Shown piece after piece: positions 51,624-60,892 of a stretch of 64,000 nucleotides of DNA. Position 1 is the stretch's first letter. Every line of letters begins with the position of its first letter. The notes under the pieces were generated by a model. The model made no database searches, was not told the DNA's origin, and saw only the letters and a list, made by a program, of their open reading frames with translations. The position numbers were made by a program, and so were the translations under genes. The DNA is from Herbiconiux aconitum (GTDB lineage: Bacteria; Actinomycetota; Actinomycetes; Actinomycetales; Microbacteriaceae): assembly GCF_024979235.1 (NCBI RefSeq), contig NZ_JANLCM010000001.1, positions 2,108,001-2,172,000 on the forward strand. The letters run 5' to 3'.

Positions 51624-51631
51624 GTTATAGC

Positions 51632-52474
51632 TCAGTTGCGGTCGTCGGGGTCGACGCCCGTGCGCTCGCCCGTCGCGAGGGAGGCGATGGCGGCCAGGTC
51701 GTCGGCGTCGAGCTCGAAGTCGAAGACGTCGATGTTCTCGCGGATGCGCGACGGAGTCACCGATTTCGGAATCACCGAGACGCCGAGCTGCACGTGCCAG
51801 CGCAGCACGATCTGCGCCGGGCTCTTGCCGTGCTTGCGTCCGAGTGCGGCCAGAACCTCCCCGCCGTGCGCGGCATCGAGCACGTGGCCGCGGGCCAGCG
51901 GAGACCAGGACTGGGTGAGGATGCCGTGGGCCGCGTCGTACGCACGCACCTCCGCCTGCGGCAGCCACGGGTGCAGCTCGACCTGATTGACGGCCGGAGT
52001 CGTGCCGGTTTCGGCGAGGAGCCGGTCGAGGTGCTTGGTGTGGAAGTTGGCGACACCGATGGATCGTGCCCGGCCCTCAGCCGCCAGACGCTCGAGGGCT
52101 CGCCAGGTCTCCACGTAGAGGTCGTTGGCGGGAGCCGGCCAGTGGATCATGTAGAGGTCGACGTAGTCGGTGCCGAGCCGGTCGAGGCTCTCGTCGAACG
52201 AGCGCAGCGTGCTGTCGTAGCCGTTCTCGGTGAACCAGACCTTCGTGGTCACGAAGACGTCTTCTCGGGGCAGGCCGCTCCGCCGAACTCCCTCGCCCAC
52301 GCCCGTCTCGTTGAGGTACATCGACGCGGTGTCGATGAGGCGGTAGCCGTGCCGCAGGGCGAACTCGACCGCCTCGGCGGCTTCGGCATCCGTGGTCTTG
52401 TAGACGCCGAGTCCGAGTTGCGGGATGCGCCGCCCGTCGTGGAGCGGGAGGGTGGGGGAGAGTGCGTCGACCAT
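51632..52474 (-). CDS. aldo/keto reductase (2,5-diketo-D-gluconate reductase-like, AKR5)
   Basis: 280 aa: IPQLGLGVYKTTDAEAAEAVEFALRHGYRLIDTASMYLNETGVGEGV has the catalytic Asp and Tyr, VFVTTKVWF the Lys and DLYMIHWPAP the His. The C-terminal VSVIPKSVTPSRIRENIDVFDFEL is the NADPH-binding signature. It is shorter than, and of a different AKR branch from, its convergent neighbour. It follows the MFS gene by about 30 bp and may share its transcript. Confidence 0.92.
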   Translation of the reverse strand: MVDALSPTLPLHDGRRIPQLGLGVYKTTDAEAAEAVEFALRHGYRLIDTASMYLNETGVGEGVRRSGLPREDVFVTTKVWFTENGYDSTLRSFDESLDRLGTDYVDLYMIHWPAPANDLYVETWRALERLAAEGRARSIGVANFHTKHLDRLLAETGTTPAVNQVELHPWLPQAEVRAYDAAHGILTQSWSPLARGHVLDAAHGGEVLAALGRKHGKSPAQIVLRWHVQLGVSVIPKSVTPSRIRENIDVFDFELDADDLAAIASLATGERTGVDPDDRN

Positions 52475-52504
52475 GATTCGATTATCGCGCGGGGGGCTGC
52501 GAGC

Positions 52505-53710
52505 CTAACCGGTGAGCTGCACTGGTTCCGTGTCGGGCAGCGGGCTCGCGTCGCGACCGCGGAGGTCGGGATGGAAGCGCTTGCCGAGGAGCGGCACCAA
52601 GAAGCCGAGGAGGGCAAGCGCTGCGGCCACCACGAAGGCGCCGATCGCTCCGACGCCGTCGATCAGGAAGCCGGCCAGGGCCGATCCGACCGCCGCTCCG
52701 ATCAGCTGGCCCGTGCCCACCCAGCCATAGGCCTCCGCCGTGTCGCTGAACCGCACGCTCGTCGAGACGATGGCGAACATCACCGCGAGGGCGGGTGCGA
52801 TGCCGATGCCGGCGATGAAGAGGGTGATGGCGAGCCACCAGATGTTGAGCGAGGCGGCGGCCAGCGCGGTTCCCACGAACACGATCGCCATGCGCCGGGC
52901 GAGCGCCCACGGCCCGATCGGCTTGTGGCCGAGCGAGAGACCACCGATGAGGGAGCCCACGGCGAAGATGGCGAGCACGATGCCGGCCTGTGCGCCGCCC
53001 TCGCCGAAGGTGGCGACGACCCCGGCCTCGATGGCCGCGCAGGTGGCGACGAGCAGGAACCCGACGATCGTGGCCAGCAGCACCGGCGGCTTCTTCAGCA
53101 CCGCACCGAGCCTTCGCTTCGAGCGCGGGATGCGAACGCGGCCGAGCTCCGGACTGGTGAGGAACCAGATGCCGCCGCCCACGAGGAAGGCGACGGCGAG
53201 CAGGATGCCCCAGACGGTGCCGATCTGGATCGACACGAAGGTCGTGATGACAGGACCGAGAACCCAGATGATCTCCTGCGCCGAGGCGTCGAGCGAGAAC
53301 AGCGGTGTGAGCTGGGAGGAGTTGACCATCTTCGGGTAGATGGTGCGCACGGCCGGCTGGATGGGCGGCATCGTGAGGCCGGCGACGAACGCGACCGACA
53401 TGGCGGCCGGGATCGACAGCGGCAGCAGCGCGATGCCGGAGATGGCGATCGCGCACACGATCATGGTGAGCAGGATGACGCGGCGCATGCCCCAGACGCC
53501 CATCAACCGGCTGGTCAGTGGCCCCGCGATGGCCTGCCCGATGCTGAGCGCGGCGAGCACGAGGCCTGCGACGCCGTAGGAATCGTAGGTGTGCTCGATG
53601 TGCAGCAGGAACGCGAGTGAAAGCATCCCGAACGGGAATCGAGCGGTGAGCTGAGCGGCGATGATGCGGGCGACGCCACGCGTCTTGAGGAGTTCGGTGT
53701 AGCTGCTCAT
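52505..53710 (-). CDS. MFS transporter
   Basis: 401 aa with 12 predicted helices and the MFS motif A-like loop GPLTSRLMGVWGMRR between helices 2 and 3. No substrate signature is recognised. The short size fits drug or metabolite exporters of the DHA1/SET-like type. The start lies 12 bp downstream of the hrpA stop codon on the same strand, so it may be read through from hrpA. Confidence 0.88.
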   Translation of the reverse strand: MSSYTELLKTRGVARIIAAQLTARFPFGMLSLAFLLHIEHTYDSYGVAGLVLAALSIGQAIAGPLTSRLMGVWGMRRVILLTMIVCAIAISGIALLPLSIPAAMSVAFVAGLTMPPIQPAVRTIYPKMVNSSQLTPLFSLDASAQEIIWVLGPVITTFVSIQIGTVWGILLAVAFLVGGGIWFLTSPELGRVRIPRSKRRLGAVLKKPPVLLATIVGFLLVATCAAIEAGVVATFGEGGAQAGIVLAIFAVGSLIGGLSLGHKPIGPWALARRMAIVFVGTALAAASLNIWWLAITLFIAGIGIAPALAVMFAIVSTSVRFSDTAEAYGWVGTGQLIGAAVGSALAGFLIDGVGAIGAFVVAAALALLGFLVPLLGKRFHPDLRGRDASPLPDTEPVQLTG

Positions 53711-53722
53711 AACCGAACGAGT

Positions 53723-56700
53723 CTACGTGGTACTGGCCAACAACTTGGTGATGCGTTGCAGCGATGCGGGCTCCGCCGTGCCGAGGGGCTGGGCGAACAA
53801 CCCGATCCGGAGTTCCTCGATGAGCCAGCGAGCGCGCACGAGGTTCTCGGGGGCGTGCGGGCGGAGGGGGACGCTGCCACCCGCGTCGACGAGGCGCTCG
53901 GTCGCGGTCTGCACCTCGTTCATCCAGGCGCGGTCGCGGGCGGGGTTGTCGGGGAGCTTCTCGAGGCGGTACGTGATGCCCGCGAGGTAGCGCGGGAGAT
54001 GGCCGAGGCGGGCGAGGCCGGTCTGGCTGATGAACCCGGGGCGCACGAGAGCGGCCAGCTGCTCGCGCGCATCCGTGATCGCGGGCAGCAGCGCCATGCT
54101 CGTCACCGTCTTGAGCTTGCGATCGGCGTCGCGGGCCGCGCCCAGGATGCGCACCACCGTCGCGACCGTCTGGTCGAGCAACGGCAGCACCGCCGCCGAG
54201 AGGCGGTCGCGCACGGCGTCGAATTCGGAGCGGGTCCAGACGAGGCCGTCGGGGTGCAGCGCCCGCAGAGCTTCGTCGGCGCAGGCGAGCATCGCGTCGT
54301 CGAACAGCGCCTGCACGTTCTGGTAGGGGCTCGTGGCGAGTAGCAGCTTCTCGTTCTGGGTGAGGTGCTCGCGAACATAGGATGCCGGACTCGGCACCGC
54401 GAGCAGCAGCAGTCGCAGCACCCCGGCCGGTGTCGCGCGCGCCTGCTCGTCGGCGGTGGCCATGAGGCGCACGCCTACGCTCGACTTCTCGTCGACGAGT
54501 GCCGGGTAGGCGCGGATCACGCCGCCGTGCTGGCGGGTGTCGACGAAGTGGGGGAGGTCGCCGATGGTCCAGTCGGTGAGTCCGGAGCGCTCGACCGCGC
54601 CGCCCGAGGGTGCGCCGGCGATGCGGGCCGCCGCGCCGGCGGCACCATCTGCGCCCGCGCCGACCCCGGCGGCGGCTGCACCGGCGCCGCTCGCTGCGTC
54701 ACCGCGAGGCCCACCCGCCGCATCCGCACCGCCGCTCGCGCCCGCGCCGCGGCCGCTGCTGCGACCGCCGGCGCGCGCATCCCGCGAATCGGGCGCCGTC
54801 GCAGCCGATGACAACCGGGCGATACTCGCCCGCGCCGCGTCGGCCAGACGTGCCTGCAGCGCCGTGAGGTCTTTGCCCACGCCGACGGTCGCGCCGCGCT
54901 CGTCCACCACCCGGAACGTCACGCGGAGGTGGTCGGGCAACCGCTCGCGGTCGAAGTCGTCGGTGGAGACCGGCACGTGCGCGAGCCGCGTCATCAGGGC
55001 CGCGAGTCGCGCGAGGAACCCGCCTTTCGCATCCGATCCGTCGACCGCATCCGGCCCCAACTCATCGAGCAGGCGCACCGCCCAGTCGGTGGCCGGCACG
55101 AAGTTCACCCGCAGGCGTTTGGGCATCGAGCGGACGAGCGCGGTCACGAGCTCCTGCCGGAACCCAGGAACCTGCGACTCGAACGCCACCGGATCGAGCC
55201 GCGGCAGCAGAGCGAGCGGAACCGTCGCGGTCACCCCGTCGTCGTCGGCGCCCGGCTCGAAGCGGTAGCGCAGCGCGAGTCGCTGGTCGCCCTGCTGCCA
55301 CTGCGCCGGGAACTCGGTCTCGTCGACCTCGGGCGCCCCCTCGGGGAGCAGCGTGTCGGCGGTCATCGTGAGCAGCTCGGGGTCGTCGTGCCGCGCCTTC
55401 TTCCACCATCCCTCGAAGGTGCGCTGCGACACCACGTCGCGAGGGATGCGTGCCTGGTAGAACTCGAAAACCGCTTCGTCGTCGAGCAGGATGTCGCGCC
55501 GCCGGGAGCGCTCCTCGAGCTGTTCGAGGTCGCGGCGGAAAGCACGGTTGGCCCGGTCGAAGGCCTGCTGAGACTCCCAATCGCCCTCGACCAGCGCGTG
55601 CCGGATGAACAGTTCCCGCGCATACTCCGCGTCGACCCGGGCGAACTGGATGCGCCGCCGCGCCACGATCGGCACGCCGTAGAGCGTCACCCGCTCGTAG
55701 GCCACGGCAGCGCCCTGCTTCTTCTCCCAATGCGGTTCGGAATAGCTGCGCTTCAGCAGGTCGCCCGCGAGCGGCTCGGCCCAGGCCGGGTCGATGGCGG
55801 CGCTCATCCGGGCGAACAAGCGGCTGGTCTCGACGAGTTCGGCGCTCATCACGGCCGACGGCTGCTTCTTCGCCAACGCCGAACCGGGAAAGATCATGAA
55901 CCGCGTCTGGCGAGCCCCGAGGTAGTCGCGTTTGGCCTGGTCGCGCAATCCGATCTGCGAGAGGAGACCCGAGAGGATCGACTTGTGGATGCCGTCAGGG
56001 TTCACGCTCGGCTCGCCGATGGTGAGCCCGAGAGGCTTGGCGAGCTGGCGCAGCTGCCGATACACGTCTTGCCACTCGCGGATGCGGAGGTAGTTGAGGA
56101 ACTCGGCCTTGCAGAGGCGCCGGAACGCGCTCGACGACAACTCGCGCTGCTTCTCTTCGAGGTAGTTCCAGAGGTTCAGCAGGGTGAGGAAGTCGCTGGT
56201 CTGGTCGGCGAAGCGCCCATGCAGTTCGTCGGCGCGGCCGCGCTTCTCGAGGGGGCGCTCCCGCGGGTCTTGGATCGTGAGCCCCGCCACGATCGCCAGC
56301 ACCTCGCGGCTCGTGCCGGTCTGCTTCGACTCCACGACCATCCGGGCGAACCGCGGCTCGATCGGCAGGCGCGCGAGGTCGCGGCCGATCTTCGTCAACG
56401 ACGGGCCCGCATCCTTTGCCGTGGTGACCGCGTTGAGTTCCGCGAGCAGGTCGAGCCCGTCTTTGATGCCGCGCGAATCGGGTGGCTGCAAGAAAGGGAA
56501 GGCGGCGATGTCGCCGAGGCCGAGCGAGATCATCTGCAGGATGACCGCGGCGAGGTTCGTGCGCAGGATCTCGGGGTCGGTGAACTCGGGCCGCCGCGTG
56601 TAGTCCTCTTCGGAGTACAAGCGGATGGCGATGCCGTCGCTGGTGCGCCCGGAGCGCCCCGAGCGCTGGTTGGCGGATGCCTGCGAGATCGGCTCGATCG

Positions 56701-57892
56701 GCAGCCGCTGCACCTTCGAGCGCACGGAGTAACGGCTGATGCGGGCGGTGCCGGAGTCGATGACGTACTTGATGCCCGGAACGGTGAGGCTGGTCTCGGC
56801 GACGTTGGTGGAGAGGATGACGCGGCGGCGGACGCCCGGGGTGCTCGAGCGCTGGAACACCTTGTGCTGGTCGGCGGCGCTCAGCCGCCCGTAGAGGGGG
56901 AGGAGTTCGGTGTCGCCGGCGCGCCCGCTCGAGGCGAGCCGGCCGCGCAGTGACTCCTCGGCGTCGCGGATCTCGTTCTCGCCCGAGAGGAAGACGAGCA
57001 CGTCGCCCGGTTTCTCGCGGGCGAGCTCGTCGAGGGCGTCGCCGATCGCCTCGAAGAGGTCTTTGGGCTCGCGCTCGCGCGGGGTGGCGGTGCCGCCACG
57101 GCGACCACCGCCCCCGCGCCCGCCGCTGCCGCCATCGAGTCGCCAAGAATTGTCGGAATCCGCGCCGCCATTCCGACCATTCTTGGCGACTCGATGATCG
57201 GCCCCCGCGGAGGCGGAGGCGGGAGCGGACGGGCCGGGAGCATCGACGTCGGTGTCGGCGTCCTCGCCTTCGGCGTCGGGGGCCAGGGGGCGATAGCGGA
57301 TCTCGACCGGGAAGGTGCGGCCCGAGACCTCCACGATGGGAGCGGGCTCGCCTGCGGCATCGGCGAAGTGCCGCGCGAAGCTCTCGGGGTCGATGGTGGC
57401 ACTCGTGATGATGAGCTTGAGGTCGGGGCGCCTCGGCAGCAGCTGCTTGAGGTAGCCGAGCAGGAAGTCGATGTTGAGGCTGCGCTCGTGCGCTTCGTCG
57501 ATGATGATCGTGTCGTACCGGCTGAGCATCCGGTCGTGATTCATCTCGTTGAGCAGGATGCCGTCGGTCATCAGCTTGATGCGGGTGGCAGCCGAAGCCC
57601 GATCGGTGAACCGCACCTGGTACCCGACGAGTCCGCCCACCTCTTGACCGAGCTCTTCGGCGATGCGCTCGGCGATGGTGCGGGCAGCGAGCCGCCGGGG
57701 CTGCGTGTGCCCGATGTTCTCGCGGCCGAGCTCGAGACAGATCTTGGGCAGTTGTGTGGTCTTGCCCGATCCGGTCTCTCCCGCCACGATCACCACCTGG
57801 TTGTCGCGGATGGCGCGCGCGATCTCGTCTCTCTTCTGGCTGACGGGCAGCTCAGGAGGGAAGACGATGTGGAGGGGGGAGGGGGTGGCCAT
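53723..57892 (-). CDS. hrpA: ATP-dependent DEAH-box RNA helicase HrpA
   Basis: 1389 aa from ATG 57892, similar to HrpA (about 1300 aa). Motif I is GETGSGKTTQLP (38-49), motif II DEAHERS, then TSATIDPESF (III) and STNVAETSLTVPGIKYVIDSG with QRSGRSGRT (VI); the C-terminus is the DUF3418 region. It uses ATP to remodel RNA; E. coli HrpA acts in ribosome rescue and mRNA processing. Two low-complexity stretches interrupt the conserved fold: about residues 215-275, which contains a 27-bp-armed DNA palindrome, and an Ala/Gly-rich one about residues 1035-1100. The frame is open upstream of 57892 only by GC bias. Confidence 0.93.
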   Translation of the reverse strand: MATPSPLHIVFPPELPVSQKRDEIARAIRDNQVVIVAGETGSGKTTQLPKICLELGRENIGHTQPRRLAARTIAERIAEELGQEVGGLVGYQVRFTDRASAATRIKLMTDGILLNEMNHDRMLSRYDTIIIDEAHERSLNIDFLLGYLKQLLPRRPDLKLIITSATIDPESFARHFADAAGEPAPIVEVSGRTFPVEIRYRPLAPDAEGEDADTDVDAPGPSAPASASAGADHRVAKNGRNGGADSDNSWRLDGGSGGRGGGGRRGGTATPREREPKDLFEAIGDALDELAREKPGDVLVFLSGENEIRDAEESLRGRLASSGRAGDTELLPLYGRLSAADQHKVFQRSSTPGVRRRVILSTNVAETSLTVPGIKYVIDSGTARISRYSVRSKVQRLPIEPISQASANQRSGRSGRTSDGIAIRLYSEEDYTRRPEFTDPEILRTNLAAVILQMISLGLGDIAAFPFLQPPDSRGIKDGLDLLAELNAVTTAKDAGPSLTKIGRDLARLPIEPRFARMVVESKQTGTSREVLAIVAGLTIQDPRERPLEKRGRADELHGRFADQTSDFLTLLNLWNYLEEKQRELSSSAFRRLCKAEFLNYLRIREWQDVYRQLRQLAKPLGLTIGEPSVNPDGIHKSILSGLLSQIGLRDQAKRDYLGARQTRFMIFPGSALAKKQPSAVMSAELVETSRLFARMSAAIDPAWAEPLAGDLLKRSYSEPHWEKKQGAAVAYERVTLYGVPIVARRRIQFARVDAEYARELFIRHALVEGDWESQQAFDRANRAFRRDLEQLEERSRRRDILLDDEAVFEFYQARIPRDVVSQRTFEGWWKKARHDDPELLTMTADTLLPEGAPEVDETEFPAQWQQGDQRLALRYRFEPGADDDGVTATVPLALLPRLDPVAFESQVPGFRQELVTALVRSMPKRLRVNFVPATDWAVRLLDELGPDAVDGSDAKGGFLARLAALMTRLAHVPVSTDDFDRERLPDHLRVTFRVVDERGATVGVGKDLTALQARLADAARASIARLSSAATAPDSRDARAGGRSSGRGAGASGGADAAGGPRGDAASGAGAAAAGVGAGADGAAGAAARIAGAPSGGAVERSGLTDWTIGDLPHFVDTRQHGGVIRAYPALVDEKSSVGVRLMATADEQARATPAGVLRLLLLAVPSPASYVREHLTQNEKLLLATSPYQNVQALFDDAMLACADEALRALHPDGLVWTRSEFDAVRDRLSAAVLPLLDQTVATVVRILGAARDADRKLKTVTSMALLPAITDAREQLAALVRPGFISQTGLARLGHLPRYLAGITYRLEKLPDNPARDRAWMNEVQTATERLVDAGGSVPLRPHAPENLVRARWLIEELRIGLFAQPLGTAEPASLQRITKLLASTT
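57133..57196. repeat. 27-bp inverted repeat inside the hrpA coding sequence
   Basis: Arms at 57133-57159 and 57170-57196 match as reverse complements at 26 of 27 positions around a 10-bp spacer (CCGCGCCGCC). They encode about residues 233-253 of HrpA in a low-complexity loop. The arm contains TCGCCAAGAAT, sharing TCGCCAA with the intergenic palindromes at 46620 and 60825. Confidence 0.85.
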
Positions 57893-57925
57893 CAGCCTTT
57901 CATCGTACGACGAGCACGCATCCTG

Positions 57926-57977
57926 TTGACGCGCAAAGCACTTTGCGCTACAAAGTACATACGCAAAGAACTTTGCG
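57926..57977 (+). promoter_or_regulatory. ABC exporter operon promoter with two palindromic operators
   Basis: TTGACG (57926-57931) and TACAAA (57949-57954) are spaced 17 bp. The perfect palindrome GCGCAAAGCACTTTGCGC (57931-57948) fills the spacer, and CGCAAAGAACTTTGCG (57962-57977) covers the expected start. A shared CGCAAAG-N2-CTTTGCG consensus implies one dimeric regulator, most likely the winged-helix protein encoded in the operon. Confidence 0.7.
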
Positions 57978-57999
57978 ACGCAAACTTCAGGAGGTCGCC

Positions 58000-58674
58000 A
58001 TGGATGACGAGAACCGAACGGATGCACCCGACGAGGTGCTCGACCCCGCTGCCGCCCTCGCACTGCTGAACCGTCAGCAGCAAAGCGTGCAATACCAGCA
58101 GTCGGCGTTCGTGTGGGTGATCGAACTGGCGTGGGGCATCGCCTGGAGCGTCGGCTTCGTGCTCCTCTGGCTGATCGACGGCGCGAAGCCCGCGTTCTCC
58201 ATCCCGCTGCCGGTCGCCGCCATCGCCTTCGCCGCGATCGTGACGGTGGCCATCGTGATCTCGATCGTGCTCGGCGTGCGCAGCAGCCGAGGGGTGCGGC
58301 CGAGCGCCGCGGCATCCTTCCAGGGCACCGTCTACGGCGTCACCTGGTCGGTGAGCATGGTGGCCGTGTGGCTGTTCGCCTCCGGCCTGCAGTTCAACGG
58401 CATGACCGGCGATCTCGTCGCGATCTTCTACCCGGTGGCCTACGTGATGATGACGGGCATCCTGTTCCTCTTCTCGGCCTCGCTCTACCAGGCCAAGCCG
58501 ATGGTGTTCCTCGGTGGGTGGATCGTGCTGATCGCGGTGATCGCGCCGTTCTTCGGCTACCCGAACCACTACCTCTTCCTCGCGATCGCGGGCGGTGGGT
58601 CGCTGCTCGTGATGTCGGTGATCGTCGCGGTGTACACGGCGCGCCTTCGGCGCAAGGCGGCCGGACATGTCTGA
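58000..58674 (+). CDS. membrane protein of a regulated ABC exporter operon
   Basis: 224 aa. A cytoplasmic N-terminus of about 35 residues is followed by six hydrophobic segments. ATG 58000 has a strong AGGAGG 8 nt upstream. The family is unassigned; similar proteins often precede a winged-helix regulator and ABC genes in actinobacteria. The gene overlaps the regulator start by 8 bp. Confidence 0.8.
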   Translation: MDDENRTDAPDEVLDPAAALALLNRQQQSVQYQQSAFVWVIELAWGIAWSVGFVLLWLIDGAKPAFSIPLPVAAIAFAAIVTVAIVISIVLGVRSSRGVRPSAAASFQGTVYGVTWSVSMVAVWLFASGLQFNGMTGDLVAIFYPVAYVMMTGILFLFSASLYQAKPMVFLGGWIVLIAVIAPFFGYPNHYLFLAIAGGGSLLVMSVIVAVYTARLRRKAAGHV

Positions 58675-58963
58675 GCTCGATCCGGTGATCCACGCGCAGG
58701 CAAGGCTGCGCATCGTGTCGGCCCTCGCCACCCTCGACCCGGAGGAGGCCATCACCTTCCCGCGGCTGCAGGAGCTGCTCGACATGACGGCCGGCAACCT
58801 CTCCACGCACCTCCGCAAGCTCGAAGACCCGGGCTACGTCGAGGTGGCGAAGACGCACGAGGCGCGCACGCCCGTGACCTACATCTCCCTCACCCGGCGC
58901 GGTCGCCGTGCCTTCGAGGACTACACCGAATCACTCCGCGACCTCCTGGGAGGGCGATCATGA
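58667..58963 (+). CDS. winged-helix (MarR/PadR-like HTH_27) transcriptional regulator
   Basis: 98 aa: ARLRIVSALATLDPEEAITFPRLQELLDMTAGNLSTHLRKLEDPGYVEVAKTHEARTPVTYISLTRRGRRAFEDYTESL is a single winged helix with a C-terminal dimerisation helix. It is embedded between the membrane gene (8-bp overlap) and the ABC ATPase (ATGA overlap). It is the natural candidate to bind the two CGCAAAG-N2-CTTTGCG palindromes and autoregulate the operon. Confidence 0.88.
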   Translation: MSELDPVIHAQARLRIVSALATLDPEEAITFPRLQELLDMTAGNLSTHLRKLEDPGYVEVAKTHEARTPVTYISLTRRGRRAFEDYTESLRDLLGGRS

Positions 58964-60072
58964 CCACCTTGGCCTCACTCGAAAACGTCACCCGCCGCTT
59001 CGGCGCCGTGACCGCCCTCGACGACGTCTCCCTCGACATCGAGAGCGGCTCGATCGTGGGACTTCTCGGTCCGAACGGCGCCGGAAAGAGCACGTTGCTG
59101 TCGCTCCTCCAAGGACTGCGGGCTCCGGATGCCGGAACCGTGACGCTCTTCGGAAGCTCGCCCCGCGACGCCCGCACCCGCATCCGGCTCGGCTGCACCC
59201 CGCAGGAGACCGCGTTGCCCGACCCGCTGCGGGTGGGCGAGGTGGTGGACTTCGTGGGCGCGCACTTCCCCGACCGGGTGCCGACCGCCACCCTCGCCTC
59301 GCGGTTCGGGTTCGACGACCTGCTGCGACGGCAGGTGGGGTCGCTCTCGGGCGGCCAGAAGCGGCGGTTGAGCGTGGCGCTCGCGTTCGTGGGGCGGCCG
59401 CAGCTGGTGCTGCTCGACGAGCCGACCACGGGGCTCGACGTCGATGCGCGCCGCACCCTGTGGAACGCGTTGCGCCGCGAACACGCTTCGGGCACGACCG
59501 TGGTGGTCACGAGCCATTACCTGGAGGAGATCGAGGCGCTCGCCGAACGCGTCGTGGTGATCGACGGCGGGCGTGTGCTCGCCGACGACGACCTCGGCCG
59601 GGTGCTGGCGCAGGTGGGGGTGACGAGGGTTTCGCTGGCGTTGCCTGCGGCCGGGGCTCAGGATGCGCGGGGCGGGGCGGGTGCGGCGAGCAGTGCTATG
59701 GCTTCGGATGCGCGGGGTGCGGCGAGCGTGCTCGGCGTGGTCGAGCAGCTGCCCGGCGTGGTGCGCACCGAATTCGACGAGAGGGGGGAGCCGACATTCT
59801 CGGTCACCGACTCCGATGCCTTCGTGACGGCGCTGGTGCGTGAGGGTGTTCCGTTCCAGCGGCTGCGCATCCGCGGGGCGACGCTGGAGGAGGCGTTTCT
59901 CACGCTCACCCACTCCGACACCGATGCTGCCGATGCGGCCGACACGGACGCCGCCGTCGACGAGGCGCCACCCGGCGCACCCGTCGAGTCCGACCGCCAC
60001 CCGAGCCGGCACTCCACCCGGCATCCGTCATCGACCACGACCACCGCACCCACGCGGAAGGAGGTGGCGTGA
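58960..60072 (+). CDS. ABC transporter ATP-binding protein
   Basis: 370 aa. Walker A is GPNGAGKST (about 37-45), signature LSGGQKRRLS, Walker B LVLLDEPTTGLDVDA and switch His in VVTSHYLEEIE, as in DrrA/CcmA-like exporters. The long C-terminal extension (from about residue 230) is of low complexity (Ala/Asp/His-rich) and contains a ferredoxin-like segment (VEQLPGVVRTEFDERGEPTFSV) common in such ATPases. It powers the permease encoded next. The substrate is unknown; drug, lipid or peptide export is possible. Confidence 0.92.
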   Translation: MTTLASLENVTRRFGAVTALDDVSLDIESGSIVGLLGPNGAGKSTLLSLLQGLRAPDAGTVTLFGSSPRDARTRIRLGCTPQETALPDPLRVGEVVDFVGAHFPDRVPTATLASRFGFDDLLRRQVGSLSGGQKRRLSVALAFVGRPQLVLLDEPTTGLDVDARRTLWNALRREHASGTTVVVTSHYLEEIEALAERVVVIDGGRVLADDDLGRVLAQVGVTRVSLALPAAGAQDARGGAGAASSAMASDARGAASVLGVVEQLPGVVRTEFDERGEPTFSVTDSDAFVTALVREGVPFQRLRIRGATLEEAFLTLTHSDTDAADAADTDAAVDEAPPGAPVESDRHPSRHSTRHPSSTTTTAPTRKEVA

Positions 60073-60824
60073 TGAGCGTCGCCCGGCTCACCTTCGTGCA
60101 CGCGAAGTATTCGCTCATCGAGACCTCGCGCATCCCGATCGCCATCATCGGTTCGCTCGTCTTCCCGGTGCTGTCGCTGTTGTTCTTCGTGGTGCCGCAG
60201 CGCGTGGTGGCCGACGACCCGCTCTACGCGACCCAGGCCATCATCTCGCTGAGCGTGTTCGCGGTGCTGGCCAACGGACTGTTCAGCTTCGGGCTCGGCA
60301 TCGCCGAGAACCGGGAGAAGGCCTGGGACCCGTATCTCCGCACCCTGCCCGCCCCCGGCATCTCGCGGGTGCTCGCGCACATCTTCTCGACCGGGTTGAT
60401 GGCGCTGGTGTCGATCATCCCGGTGATCGTCGTGGGTGGGCTGTTCACGGCCGCATCCGCTCCGTTGCCGAACGTGCTCGCGGGGTTCGTGGCGCTCGCG
60501 ATCTCGTCACTGCCGTTCATGCTGATGGGCATCTGCGTGGGGTACGCCTTGCCGCAGAAGGCGGCGATCGCGGTGGTGCAGGTGCTGATGTTCGGGTTGG
60601 CGTTCGGTGGCGGGCTGTTTCTGCCGCCGATCCTGTTCGCCGACTGGTTGAACACGCTCTCGATGTTCCTGCCGTCCCGCTCGGCCCGCGAGATCGTGGT
60701 GTGGGCGGTGCAGGGCGGCGAGCTGCCGGGGTGGGCCGTGCTGGGGTGGGCGGTCTGGACCGCCGTGACGCTGGTGCTGGCGCTCGTGCTCTTCCGTCGC
60801 GACGAGGGCCGCCGCTTCCGCTGA
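60072..60824 (+). CDS. ABC-2 type transporter permease
   Basis: 250 aa with six membrane helices, ABC-2 family (VARLTFVHAKYSLIETSRIPIAIIGSLVFPVLSLLFFVVP, AENREKAWDPYLRTLPAPG cytoplasmic loop, then GICVGYALPQKAAIAVVQVLMFGLAFGGGLFLP). The ATG at 60072 follows AAGGAGG; the ATPase stop overlaps it as TGATG. Together with the ATPase it forms a heteromeric or homodimeric exporter. Confidence 0.9.
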   Translation: MSVARLTFVHAKYSLIETSRIPIAIIGSLVFPVLSLLFFVVPQRVVADDPLYATQAIISLSVFAVLANGLFSFGLGIAENREKAWDPYLRTLPAPGISRVLAHIFSTGLMALVSIIPVIVVGGLFTAASAPLPNVLAGFVALAISSLPFMLMGICVGYALPQKAAIAVVQVLMFGLAFGGGLFLPPILFADWLNTLSMFLPSRSAREIVVWAVQGGELPGWAVLGWAVWTAVTLVLALVLFRRDEGRRFR

Positions 60825-60876
60825 CCTCGCCAAAATCCGCCCTTCCACATCGATTCTGGGGCGGATTTTGGCGAGG
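60825..60876. terminator. 17-bp perfect inverted repeat between convergent ABC permease and hydrolase genes
   Basis: CCTCGCCAAAATCCGCC (60825-60841) pairs perfectly with 60860-60876 around an 18-nt loop. It starts immediately after the permease stop codon and ends 16 bp before the hydrolase stop. Bidirectional terminator position; no T-tract. Confidence 0.7.
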
Positions 60877-60892
60877 CGCGATGAGTTGCGGG

